A DNA stretch of 27,532 nt from DATEMK01 sp035275625. GTDB taxonomy: Bacteria; Bacteroidota; Bacteroidia; AKYH767-A; OLB10. Below, piece after piece: positions 6,616 through 15,285 of this stretch (position 1 is its first letter; the number at the start of each line of letters is the position of its first letter). The DNA lies in the NCBI GenBank assembly GCA_035275625.1, contig DATEMK010000512.1, positions 1 through 27,532 of the forward strand. The letters run 5' to 3'. Made by a program: the position numbers and the translations under genes. A model generated the notes under the pieces. That model was given only the letters and a program-made list of their open reading frames with translations. It had not been told where the DNA came from and did no database searches.

Positions 6616-8682
6616 ATGTCCCGTTATTTAGTCACTGCCGCTTTACCTTATGCAAATGGCCCTGTACACATCGGTCATTTAGCCGGATGTTATATTCCTG
6701 CTGATATTTATGTCCGCTATTTGCGGATGAAAGAGGAAGATGTTAAATTTATTTGCGGCAGCGATGAGCACGGAGTTCCAATAACCATCAAAGCAAAAAA
6801 CGAAGGCATCACACCACAGCAGGTGGTGGATAAATATCATACCATGATGAAAAATTCTTTTGAAGAATTTGGAATTTCTTTTGATATTTATTCGCGAACT
6901 TCCAATAAAATTCATCACGAAACAGCGCAGGAATTTTTTAAGAACCTATATGATAAAGGCGTGTTTGAAGAAATAGTTTCCGAACAGTTTTACGATGATG
7001 AAGCAAAACAATTTCTCGCTGACCGTTACATTGTTGGAACGTGTCCCAAATGCGGATTTGAAAATGCTTATGGCGACCAATGCGAAAATTGCGGCTCATC
7101 ATTACAACCGACTGATTTGATTAATCCAAAATCAAAACTCAGCGGGGCAAAACCGGTTATGAAGCAAACCAAAAACTGGTATTTGCCAATGGGTAAAATT
7201 CAACAGTCGGCAGCATTCCAGGAATACATTAAACGATTTGATAACTGGAAACCCAATATAAAAGGGCAATGCGATAGCTGGCTGAAAGAGGGTTTACAGC
7301 CCCGCGCCATGACACGCGATTTGGACTGGGGAGTTCCTGTTCCGATACCGGGTGCAGAAGGAAAAGTTTTGTATGTGTGGTTTGACGCTCCCATCGGATA
7401 TGTTTCTGCAACAAAAGAATTACTTAAAGTCGATTGGAAAAAATACTGGTGCGATGAAAATTCAAAACTCATTCACTTCATTGGAAAAGACAATATTGTT
7501 TTTCATGCAATAATTTTTCCGATGATGTTATTGCAGCATGGAGAATTTGTTTTGCCAACCAATGTTCCTGCCAATGAGTTTTTAAATTTAGAAGGAGATA
7601 AAATTTCTACTTCGAGAAATTGGGCGGTTTGGTTGCATGAATACTTAAAAGATTTTCCAGGCAAGGAAGATGTTCTTCGCTATATGTTGACTTCTATTGC
7701 GCCCGAAACCAAAGACAGTGATTTCTCATGGAAAGATTTCCAGGCAAGAAACAATAATGAACTGGTTGCTATTCTTGGAAATTTCGTAAACCGGACTTTA
7801 GTACTGACGCAAAAATTTTACAATGGAATCGTGCCGCAATACGGAGAGCCAACTGCTTCCGATAAAGCATGCATTGAAGAAATGAAAAATGCTCCGCAGC
7901 GCATCGGTGATCTGATTGAAAAATTCAAATTCCGTGAAGCGCAAAGTGAGCTGATGAATTTTGCGCGTATTGGAAATAAATATTTAGCAGAAAACGAACC
8001 CTGGAAATTAATCAAGTCGGATGAGGAGCGCGTAAAAACAATCATGTATGTTTCGCTTGAGGTTACGGCATATCTCGCTGTATTGTGCGAACCATTTCTT
8101 CCCCACTCATCAGTAAAAATTTATTGGATGCTGAATCTCCCAAAAATAAACTGGAACCAGGCTAAAGGACAAATTTTAAAACCCGGACATCAGTTAGGCG
8201 AAGCAAAATTATTATTCGAAAAAATTGAGGATGATGTAATCGAAAAACAAATTCAAAAATTGCACGCAACAAAAAACATGAATGAAATAAAAAATTCCGG
8301 TTCAGCGGAAAGTAAAACCCTCCCCAATGGGGAGGATTCAGGTGTGGCTGTTAAACCCGAAACTTCTTTTGATGATTTTTCAAAAATGGATTTACGCATT
8401 GCAACAATCCTCGAAGCGGAACGTGTTCCGAAAACAGACAAGCTTTTAAAACTCAAAATTGATTTAGGATTTGAACAACGTACTATCGTAAGCGGCATAG
8501 CTCATTGTTATGAACCTGAAAAAATAATCGGGCAGCAGGTAACTATCATTGCCAATCTTGCTCCCCGGAAAATAAAAGGTATTGAAAGCAAAGGAATGAT
8601 TTTAATGGCAGAAGATGCGGATGGCAAATTAAAATTTGTAATGCCTTCGGAAAAAATTTCAAACGGGAGCATCGTAAAATAA
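6616..8682 (+). CDS. metG: Methionyl-tRNA synthetase with fused C-terminal tRNA-binding domain
   Basis: A 688-residue class I aminoacyl-tRNA synthetase that charges tRNA-Met in the cytoplasm. Seen: the HIGH signature HIGH (18-21), a zinc knuckle with four cysteines (143, 146, 156, 159), the catalytic FDAPIGYVSATKE block, the KMSKS-equivalent KISTS (329-333), the anticodon-binding helical domain (about 375-550), and an EMAP/Trbp111-type OB-fold domain (about 585-688, MDLRIATILEAERVPKTDKLL through KGIESKGMILMAE). The start is the ATG at 6616; an upstream TTG at 6595 lies inside the 7-nt array and adds nothing conserved. The linker (about 553-584) contains an in-frame GC-rich inverted repeat encoding residues 568-573. 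The M1 peptidase gene follows after 6 bp, so co-transcription is likely. Confidence 0.97.
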   Translation: MSRYLVTAALPYANGPVHIGHLAGCYIPADIYVRYLRMKEEDVKFICGSDEHGVPITIKAKNEGITPQQVVDKYHTMMKNSFEEFGISFDIYSRTSNKIHHETAQEFFKNLYDKGVFEEIVSEQFYDDEAKQFLADRYIVGTCPKCGFENAYGDQCENCGSSLQPTDLINPKSKLSGAKPVMKQTKNWYLPMGKIQQSAAFQEYIKRFDNWKPNIKGQCDSWLKEGLQPRAMTRDLDWGVPVPIPGAEGKVLYVWFDAPIGYVSATKELLKVDWKKYWCDENSKLIHFIGKDNIVFHAIIFPMMLLQHGEFVLPTNVPANEFLNLEGDKISTSRNWAVWLHEYLKDFPGKEDVLRYMLTSIAPETKDSDFSWKDFQARNNNELVAILGNFVNRTLVLTQKFYNGIVPQYGEPTASDKACIEEMKNAPQRIGDLIEKFKFREAQSELMNFARIGNKYLAENEPWKLIKSDEERVKTIMYVSLEVTAYLAVLCEPFLPHSSVKIYWMLNLPKINWNQAKGQILKPGHQLGEAKLLFEKIEDDVIEKQIQKLHATKNMNEIKNSGSAESKTLPNGEDSGVAVKPETSFDDFSKMDLRIATILEAERVPKTDKLLKLKIDLGFEQRTIVSGIAHCYEPEKIIGQQVTIIANLAPRKIKGIESKGMILMAEDADGKLKFVMPSEKISNGSIVK
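8319..8335 (+). repeat. GC-rich inverted repeat inside the metG linker
   Basis: CCTCCCC-AAT-GGGGAGG is a perfect 7-bp stem with a 3-nt loop, read in frame as part of TLPNGE. It is followed by ATTCAGGTGTGGCT. The composition is unlike the AT-rich surrounding gene and resembles the CCTCCCC/GGGGAGG intergenic repeats I recall from many Bacteroidota genomes. It lies in the flexible linker between the anticodon-binding and OB-fold domains. Confidence 0.65.
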
Positions 8683-8688
8683 TTTTGT

Positions 8689-10566
8689 ATGCGAGTCTCT
8701 GCGCCTCTGCGCGTCTGCGTTTTAATTTTTCTTTTCCTTTCCGCAAACTCTTTTGCTCAGCAATTATACATCCCCCGCAACATTCAAAAAGCTTTTGATA
8801 AAAATACCCGTGCTGCGGATGGCAAACCGGGGAAAAACTACTGGCAGAATTTTGCTGACTATGATTTGAAAATAAAATTCAATCCTAAATCACGGTTGAT
8901 TGAAGGAACTGAATATATCACTTATTATAACAATAGTCCCGATACTTTAGATCAATTAGTGATTCGTAATTATCCTGATTTTTTCAAGAGAGGTGGTATT
9001 CGCGATTGGGGAATTGAACCCGAAGACGAAGGAAGAGGGTTGACTATCGAAAAACTAATGATTGATGATTCTTTTTTTGACGCATCAGAAAAAAATGAAA
9101 ATGTTCAGCGTGACGGAACGAATATGACTGTCAAATGTCACATCCTTCCCAAACACGCTTCAAAGCTTGAAATCAAGTGGAGCTATATTTTAAATAAAGG
9201 TTCTCATGTGCGGACAGGGCAGGTAGATGAGGGTTCTCATTTCATTGCATATTGTTTTCCGCGAATTGCCGTCTATGATGATGTAACCGGCTGGGATGAA
9301 AATAAATATCTTGGAAACAATGAGCCATATTTTGATTTCGGTAATTTTAATGCAGAAGTAACTGTTCCTAAAAACTATGTGGTGTGGGCAACCGGTGAAC
9401 TGCAAAATGCAGACGAAGTTTTCAAAGAAGTCATCGTTCAAAAAATGAATGAAGCAAAAGCTTCTGAAAAAAGTTTATTTGTAATTGACAGTTTAGATTT
9501 AGAAAATAAAAATGTGACTGCGGAAAATAAATGGAACACATTTAAATTTAAAGCCGTCAATGTTCCTGATTTTGCTTTTGGAACAAGTGATCATTATTTG
9601 TGGCAGGCAAGCAGCATGATTGTGGATTCTTCTTCAAAACGAGGCGCTATCATAAACACAGTGTTCAATAAAACTCACAAAGATTATTTTTACGTTCATG
9701 ATTTTTCACGAAAAACTGTTGAGGTAATGTCCTATGACTTTCCGGGCGTGCCTTATCCATATCCGCATATTACGGTGTTTGACGGATTGGACCAGATGGA
9801 ATACCCGATGATGGTAAATGATAACCCGGTGAGTGACCGCGCGGAGAATATAACGCTGACAGATCACGAAATCTTTCATACGCTCTTTCCTTTTTATATG
9901 GGAATCAATCAAACTAAATATGCGTGGATGGATGAGGGATGGGCAACAATTGCCGAATGGTATATATCATCAAAAATTGATTCTGCATTGCACGATACTT
10001 ATGGCGTTGATGATGTCCGGGAAATATCGGGAACCGAAAATGATGTGCCTCTCATTATTCCGGCAACTGAAAATAAAGAATCTTATTTCGTCAACGCATA
10101 TCCGAAACCTGCATTAGTCTACTGGTATTTGAAAGATATGTTAGGGGAGGGACTTTTCAGAAAATCAATTCAGTCTTATATAAGCAGCTGGAATGGAAAG
10201 CATCCGTTACCGTGGGATTTTTTTAATTCAATCAACACAGCATCAGGATTGGATTTGAATTGGTTTTGGAAAGCATGGTTTTATGATTATGGCACAATTG
10301 ATTTAGGAATCAAAAATGTGGTTGCGAAAGATTCTTCCTATGATGTTATTGTTGAAATGAAAGGGAACAAACCCGTACCTGTTTATTTGAACATTGAATT
10401 TACTGACGGCTCAAAAAAAATAGTTCATCAGTCTGCATTGGTTTGGAAAAACATGAATAAAGAGGTTACCATTCCAATCCATGAAAGTAAATCCATTTCA
10501 AAAATCAGGCTGGAAAACATTTATGTGCCGGATACCAATCAGAAAGACAACGTCTTTTCTTTTTGA
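8689..10566 (+). CDS. Secreted M1-family zinc metallopeptidase
   Basis: A 625-residue gluzincin, expected to be an aminopeptidase acting outside the cytoplasm. A signal peptide is present (hydrophobic VCVLIFLFLSANSFA, cleavage near residue 23). The zinc site is HEIFH (His393, Glu394, His397) with the third ligand Glu416 in WMDEGWA, giving the HExxH-x18-E pattern of family M1. The substrate-strand motif that is GxMEN in classical members reads DQMEYPMM here. NAYPKPALVYWYLKDMLG has the expected position for the catalytic-tyrosine region. It has no T9SS sorting domain, so it is probably periplasmic or membrane-associated. It begins 6 bp after metG. The first codons (residues 3-11) are encoded by an 8-nt tandem repeat, so the N-terminus of the signal peptide is repeat-derived. 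Confidence 0.9.
   Translation: MRVSAPLRVCVLIFLFLSANSFAQQLYIPRNIQKAFDKNTRAADGKPGKNYWQNFADYDLKIKFNPKSRLIEGTEYITYYNNSPDTLDQLVIRNYPDFFKRGGIRDWGIEPEDEGRGLTIEKLMIDDSFFDASEKNENVQRDGTNMTVKCHILPKHASKLEIKWSYILNKGSHVRTGQVDEGSHFIAYCFPRIAVYDDVTGWDENKYLGNNEPYFDFGNFNAEVTVPKNYVVWATGELQNADEVFKEVIVQKMNEAKASEKSLFVIDSLDLENKNVTAENKWNTFKFKAVNVPDFAFGTSDHYLWQASSMIVDSSSKRGAIINTVFNKTHKDYFYVHDFSRKTVEVMSYDFPGVPYPYPHITVFDGLDQMEYPMMVNDNPVSDRAENITLTDHEIFHTLFPFYMGINQTKYAWMDEGWATIAEWYISSKIDSALHDTYGVDDVREISGTENDVPLIIPATENKESYFVNAYPKPALVYWYLKDMLGEGLFRKSIQSYISSWNGKHPLPWDFFNSINTASGLDLNWFWKAWFYDYGTIDLGIKNVVAKDSSYDVIVEMKGNKPVPVYLNIEFTDGSKKIVHQSALVWKNMNKEVTIPIHESKSISKIRLENIYVPDTNQKDNVFSF
8696..8719 (+). repeat. 8-nt tandem repeat encoding the start of the M1 peptidase signal peptide
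   Basis: Three 8-nt units, TCTCTGCG, CCTCTGCG and CGTCTGCG, encode VSAPLRVCV. The GC content contrasts sharply with the AT-rich codons that follow. Similar CTCTGCG-type repeats are, from memory, common intergenic spacers in environmental Bacteroidota genomes. Confidence 0.7.
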
Positions 10567-10582
10567 TTTAATTTTTAAAAAC

Positions 10583-10613
10583 TTGCATACATTATAAATA
10601 AATCCTATTTTTA
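10583..10613 (+). promoter_or_regulatory. Candidate promoter for the LytTR regulator gene
   Basis: TTG at 10583-10585 is followed after 20 nt by TATTTTTA at 10606-10613, which matches TAnnTTTG except for the last base. Spacing fits the Bacteroidota -33/-7 architecture. It is 45 nt before the ATG. Confidence 0.35.
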
Positions 10614-10658
10614 AGCAATATTTGGTCCCCGGTTTATTAATTCCCCTTTAGTAAAACC

Positions 10659-11348
10659 ATGAACTGCATTATTGTTGATGATGATGACATCACCAGGATG
10701 GAAGTGGAGCGCCTTGTAAACAGGACCCCATTTCTAAAGCTTATCAAAAGCTGTACTGGCGCTATGGAAGCGTATAATATTATTTCACAACATGCAATTG
10801 ATTTAGTTTTTCTTGATGTGATGATGCCTGAAATGAGCGGGCTGGATTTAATGAAATCATTCTATAAGGAGCGGCCTCATGTAATCCTGATGACATTGAA
10901 TAAAGATTTTGCTCTCGAAGCTTTTGATTATGATGTTACCGATTTTTTGATGAAACCTATTTCAGAAGATCGTTTTTTAAAAGCTGTCTCCAAAGCAAAA
11001 CGGATTTTCGACAATGAACATAAAAACGGAGAACCTAAATCTTATATTTTCGCTAAAGTAGATTCTACCCTGGTTAAAATTAACACAAGGGATATTTTGT
11101 ATATAGAAGCTACAGGAAATTATATTTCGGTTCACACAGATAAAGACAGGTTTGTAATTTACAACACTATGAAGTCTATAATGGAAAAACTTTGTGAAAA
11201 AGATTTTCTCCGTGTGCATCTTTCTTTTATTGTTCGTGTTGATAAAATTACACAGGTGGACGGAAATAGCATTGTCATTAACAAAAAATTAATTCCTATA
11301 AGCCGTACCTATAAAGACGACCTGACAGCCAGGCTTAACCTGATCTGA
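10659..11348 (+). CDS. LytTR-family response regulator (orphan)
   Basis: A 229-residue two-domain transcription regulator. The receiver domain (1-118) has the acidic pocket DDDD (7-10), the phosphoacceptor Asp53 in VFLDVMMPEMSG, and the conserved Lys-Pro in FLMKPIS. The LytTR DNA-binding domain (about 127-229) shows DILYIEATGNYISVHT and the FLRVHLSFIVRVDKI block. In Bacteroidota such regulators usually sit next to a LytS/YehU-type sensor kinase (His_kinase domain). None adjoins here; the only kinase in the window (15286-18492) is a hybrid of a different type. Two T9SS cargo genes start 170 bp downstream on the same strand and are possible targets, which is inference. The receiver position usually Thr/Ser before the Ala appears as Thr in ILMTLN. 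Confidence 0.92.
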   Translation: MNCIIVDDDDITRMEVERLVNRTPFLKLIKSCTGAMEAYNIISQHAIDLVFLDVMMPEMSGLDLMKSFYKERPHVILMTLNKDFALEAFDYDVTDFLMKPISEDRFLKAVSKAKRIFDNEHKNGEPKSYIFAKVDSTLVKINTRDILYIEATGNYISVHTDKDRFVIYNTMKSIMEKLCEKDFLRVHLSFIVRVDKITQVDGNSIVINKKLIPISRTYKDDLTARLNLI

Positions 11349-11518
11349 ATAACATTTTTAAGTTTTTTTTTAATTTTTTCTCCTGCAGAGCATCATGCAA
11401 ATCGTGCAACCTGTCACGCGTTTTATGCAAAGCATATAATATTTCCCCACCCGGCCTTTTTGCAGGTTTATTTTAGCATGAATTAATTACCTCGTTCTCA
11501 TTTTGAAAACCATTTTTT

Positions 11519-12904
11519 ATGATTCAAAAATTACATGCTGTTATTATTTACCTGATCATTATTCTTTCCGTCTCGTTTATCTTTGCCGGAAACCTTGTCG
11601 CGCAATACGCTGTTTCAACCCTTGCCGGAACTTCTACCCAGGGAAATCCATTTGCCGGCCCTAATGGAATATGTATTACACCTGACGGCACCAGCTTATA
11701 TCTTGCTGATTATACCGCGCAGCGGATTAAGAAGATAAACATTGGCACAGGAGCAGTATCCAATTATGCCGGGAACGGAACTGCCGGCTACCTGGACGGT
11801 TCATTACTTACCGCAAAATTTAATTATCCTTCAGGAATAAAAATTTCCTCTGACGGGCTTTTTCTCTATGTGTGTGACAATAATAATTGTTTAATAAGAA
11901 AAATTGACGTTGCGGCAGGTACAGTAAGTACCGTTGCTGGAGTCTATAATGCTTTTTCTTTTGCAGATAATGCCAATGGCCTTTTGGCAATGTTTAATCA
12001 GCCAACAGATTTAACAATCGCCCCCGGAGATTCTGTCCTGTACGTTTCCGATACGGAAAATCATATTATCAGAAAAATTAACCTCCTGACTACTGCTGTT
12101 ACAACTATTGCGGGAACCCCGGTTTCGTATGGGTCAACAGATGGAATTGGCGCTGCAGCAAAGTTCCATAATCCTAAAGGAATCTGCATTTCAGGGAACG
12201 GAGTGAGGCTTTATATTGCAGATGCCGGAAATAACAAAATAAGAAAAATTGAACTTGCCAATTTGATGGTTTCTACTGTTGCCGGAAACGGTATCGCTTC
12301 TTATATAGACAATACCAACGGACTGACGGCAAGTTTTAATATACCCCAGGGTTTGTGTGCTCTTTCAAATGATTCTCTTTTGTACATTGATGACACATTT
12401 AATAACCGGATCAGGCAAATTAATTTAACAACCACTGAAGTGTCCACCCTGGCAGGCACGGTTTCAACACCCAATTCGCATTTTGTTGATAATGGAAACG
12501 GTTTACTGGCAAAATTTTATCATCCGGTTAACAGTATCCTTTCTAAAAATTCGGATAAGCTATATATAAGCGACCAGGAAAACTACCGTGTGCGAATAAT
12601 GAATACGGATGTAGTTGTAACTTCCGTTAATGAAAATATTTCTGACAATATCTTTTCAATTTACCCAAACCCGGTCAGGGATTATTTGACAATTCAACTA
12701 AAAACTATTCCAAATGATTCTTATAGTTATTCGATTGTTGATGCCCGGGGGCGGCCAATAATTGCTGAAACGAAAATATCCGCAACTATAGCTGATGAAA
12801 CAGTCAACATTAATGTGAAGAATGTTTCTGACGGGATTTATTTTTTGCAGTTAATGCTGGCACAAAAATTTTATTCTATGAAAATAATAAAAATGGACGA
12901 TTGA
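11519..12904 (+). CDS. T9SS-exported NHL-repeat beta-propeller protein
   Basis: A 461-residue secreted protein. Signal peptide: hydrophobic AVIIYLIIILSVSFIFAG, cleavage near residue 29. Six NHL-type repeats follow, about 55-60 residues apart, each of the form F..P.GI.....G..LY..D..N..IRKI, at roughly residues 45, 100, 160, 218, 275 and 335; this suggests a six-bladed propeller. Many blades begin with (V/T)STVAG-like strands. The C-terminus from about 378 is a T9SS type A sorting domain: FSIYPNPVRDYLTIQ, VDARGR and DGIYFLQL. Such domains direct export across the outer membrane and are removed or used for anchoring. The substrate or ligand is unknown. The next T9SS cargo gene starts 48 bp downstream. 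Confidence 0.88.
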   Translation: MIQKLHAVIIYLIIILSVSFIFAGNLVAQYAVSTLAGTSTQGNPFAGPNGICITPDGTSLYLADYTAQRIKKINIGTGAVSNYAGNGTAGYLDGSLLTAKFNYPSGIKISSDGLFLYVCDNNNCLIRKIDVAAGTVSTVAGVYNAFSFADNANGLLAMFNQPTDLTIAPGDSVLYVSDTENHIIRKINLLTTAVTTIAGTPVSYGSTDGIGAAAKFHNPKGICISGNGVRLYIADAGNNKIRKIELANLMVSTVAGNGIASYIDNTNGLTASFNIPQGLCALSNDSLLYIDDTFNNRIRQINLTTTEVSTLAGTVSTPNSHFVDNGNGLLAKFYHPVNSILSKNSDKLYISDQENYRVRIMNTDVVVTSVNENISDNIFSIYPNPVRDYLTIQLKTIPNDSYSYSIVDARGRPIIAETKISATIADETVNINVKNVSDGIYFLQLMLAQKFYSMKIIKMDD

Positions 12905-12952
12905 AAAACCCTTATTCCCCGTAATGAAATCACAACTAATTATTTCAGTCCC

Positions 12953-15193
12953 ATGAAAAAAACAACTTACGCGTCAATTCTCAGAGCAGGTTACATTTGT
13001 TTTACAATAGTGATGGCCGCTCTTTCAGCAAATTCTCAACCAAATAACAATTGCGCTTCTGCTACAGTGCTGACAGTGGGCGCAGCCTGCACAAACGGAA
13101 CTAACGTGGGTTCAAACCTGGAAATAGGAGAACCCACTCCTGCCTGCTGGCTGACTGCTGCTAACACTACTGTCTGGTATAGATTTACTACAGGAGCTGC
13201 CGGAAATTATGTCGTTTCTACAGACAATGGCGGGACGACTGATACGCAAATGCAGCTATACTCATCAGCATGTGGAATATATACTCCCGTTGCCGGAGCT
13301 TGCAGTGAAGACAACGGTACTACTAATACACTTGCTGCGGTTGTAAGCGCTAACTTAGCTGCAGGGACTCAATATTGGGTCCAGGTGGATGTTTATAATA
13401 CAGCAACCGGTGCTTTTTGCATCAATGTTCAATACGTTCCGCCTGTAGCAAATGATTGCGTGCTTAGTGCTATTGATATTACATCACTCATCAATCCGGT
13501 AAGCACCGCTAATCCTTTTGATTGCAATCATAATTATGCGTACAATCAATTTGCAGGTACCGGTGATGATCCAACACAACAAACTGTAGTTGGCGATCCG
13601 AACGGTTGCAACGGTGTCCTTCTTCCTCTCATGAATCCCAATCCAACACACTATGACATCTGGTTTAAGTTTACGGTAAGCGGTGCAACACCTGCTGCTT
13701 ATCTTCAGCTCTATCCTGTGAACGTGGGTGATCCAATGATTCCTGTAATGGGTTTATATAGCGGTACTCCTAATTGTGTATGCCCGGCAGGAAACATAAC
13801 AGGGCTCACTTATATAGATTGTTCGGCAGGCGAGGTACTTGATGTGCCGCCTGTAAATACTTACGGTGGTGCCCGCGATGAAGCAGTTTGCTCCACTCCT
13901 GTGCATCCCCGGCTTGATTTAAGCGGGCTGGCTCCGGGAACTTATTATATCAGGGTATGGGACTTTGGAGGGTTCAATGGCCTCGGTTCATTTGCTCTCT
14001 GCTCTGAATCTATTGACCCCAGGCCGAATTCATCAGATATATGCACCGCTTCTCCCAATATTGGTTATACGGGAACAAGCAGAAATGTAAATGTTAATAC
14101 AACTTACACCGGGTTAAGCAACGCAGGCTCTCATGGAAATGGCTATGCTGCACAAGGATCTAATACACTGATCTGCACAGGCGCTGTTCCAAACGAACCT
14201 TCCCTCGGTGCAACACCTGCCGGAGAGGCTCGTGATGGATGTACAGGCGGATGGATTACGTATGTCGGAACTGTCAATAATATAATGAACCTTACCGAGA
14301 TTCATTCATTTCGTGTAAATGCATGCGGACCTGGCTGTGAGCCAACAGCGCTGGTCAGATTGAACAATATAGTGCTTGACGGGACTCCGGGGAATGTAGC
14401 GCAGCTCCAGGTAATGGCTCCCGGCAATTGTACAGGCAGCACTCAAACTATTATGAATGCAGTGACTTCGCAAAGCTGTATTGAAATGCGTGTGGCTTCA
14501 AATGCTCCGTTAGCAAATGGTGACTATGCTATTGTAATTGATGGCCAGGATGGACAGCTGCTAAGCTATGATCTTACAATTATCTTAAATTATCCCTGCC
14601 CGGTTGATACCGATGTTCTTGGTCAGCCTTGCTTATTGCCCTTACCTGTTGCCATCATGACATTTTCTGCAAGACACGAACATGATGTAAATGTTCTTGA
14701 CTGGAAAACAGCTTCAGAAATTAATAATGCCTATTTTGAAATCGAAAGAAGCCATGATTCTAAAATATTTAATACAATCGGAAAAATAACAGGAGCAGGA
14801 AATTCTTCCACAGTCAACACGTATGTATTTACCGACAATTATCCTGAAAAGGACAGAAATTATTACAGGCTGAAGCAAACAGATTTCAACGGGAACATTA
14901 CCTATTCAAAAATAATTCTCATCAATACCGATAAGTCAGTCCTGGAAATCGCGAACATTGCTCCTAATCCGGCTAAAGACAAAATAGAAATTATGCTGAC
15001 AGGTAACACAGAAAATGTTCGCACAGATATTATTAATATGGTTGGAAATACAGTACTGACTGTTGACAACGGAACAAAGAATAGTAACCCGATGCAATTA
15101 GATATTTCAACATTAGAGCCGGGGTATTATGTAGTTAAAATTTCCGATGCCCTTTCAGGCAATATGATTGTAAGAAATTTTATTAAACAATAA
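12953..15193 (+). CDS. T9SS-exported modular protein with pre-peptidase-C-like domains
   Basis: A 746-residue exported protein of unknown function. Signal peptide: residues 1-28, ending ALSANS. The first module (about 30-160) reads NNCASATVLTVGAACTNGT...VWYRFTTGAAGNYVVST, a pattern common to PPC-like beta-sandwich modules of Bacteroidota surface proteins. Two further cysteine-containing modules (about 168-355, with DIWFKFTVSG; and 363-555) are less clear. Residues ~565-655 (LPVAIMTFSARHE, LDWKTASEINNAYFEIERS, YYRLKQTDFNG) are the domain that commonly precedes T9SS tails. The last ~80 residues are a T9SS type A sorting domain with IAPNPAKDKIEI and LEPGYYVVKI. No catalytic motif was recognised. 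A strong terminator follows. An adhesin or matrix role is plausible but not shown. Confidence 0.85.
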   Translation: MKKTTYASILRAGYICFTIVMAALSANSQPNNNCASATVLTVGAACTNGTNVGSNLEIGEPTPACWLTAANTTVWYRFTTGAAGNYVVSTDNGGTTDTQMQLYSSACGIYTPVAGACSEDNGTTNTLAAVVSANLAAGTQYWVQVDVYNTATGAFCINVQYVPPVANDCVLSAIDITSLINPVSTANPFDCNHNYAYNQFAGTGDDPTQQTVVGDPNGCNGVLLPLMNPNPTHYDIWFKFTVSGATPAAYLQLYPVNVGDPMIPVMGLYSGTPNCVCPAGNITGLTYIDCSAGEVLDVPPVNTYGGARDEAVCSTPVHPRLDLSGLAPGTYYIRVWDFGGFNGLGSFALCSESIDPRPNSSDICTASPNIGYTGTSRNVNVNTTYTGLSNAGSHGNGYAAQGSNTLICTGAVPNEPSLGATPAGEARDGCTGGWITYVGTVNNIMNLTEIHSFRVNACGPGCEPTALVRLNNIVLDGTPGNVAQLQVMAPGNCTGSTQTIMNAVTSQSCIEMRVASNAPLANGDYAIVIDGQDGQLLSYDLTIILNYPCPVDTDVLGQPCLLPLPVAIMTFSARHEHDVNVLDWKTASEINNAYFEIERSHDSKIFNTIGKITGAGNSSTVNTYVFTDNYPEKDRNYYRLKQTDFNGNITYSKIILINTDKSVLEIANIAPNPAKDKIEIMLTGNTENVRTDIINMVGNTVLTVDNGTKNSNPMQLDISTLEPGYYVVKISDALSGNMIVRNFIKQ

Positions 15194-15230
15194 TTAAAAA
15201 ATATTTAAGATAAGGTTTTCAGGGGGAATT

Positions 15231-15270
15231 AATGCAGCTGTCTTTTTTTCAGACGGCTGCATTTTCTTTT
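15231..15270 (+). terminator. Rho-independent terminator after the T9SS cargo genes
   Basis: A 13-bp stem (15231-15243 with 15251-15263, one T-G wobble, AATGCAGC.../...GCTGCATT) encloses a 7-nt TTTTTTC loop and is followed by TTCTTTT. It lies between converging genes. The T-rich side favours termination of the plus-strand operon. Confidence 0.8.
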
Positions 15271-15285
15271 AATAATGTAAAAATC

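Noticed and set aside
11519..15193. Polysaccharide utilisation locus or adhesion operon
   Set aside because: No SusC/SusD pair, glycoside hydrolase or T9SS machinery gene is present; only cargo signatures are seen.
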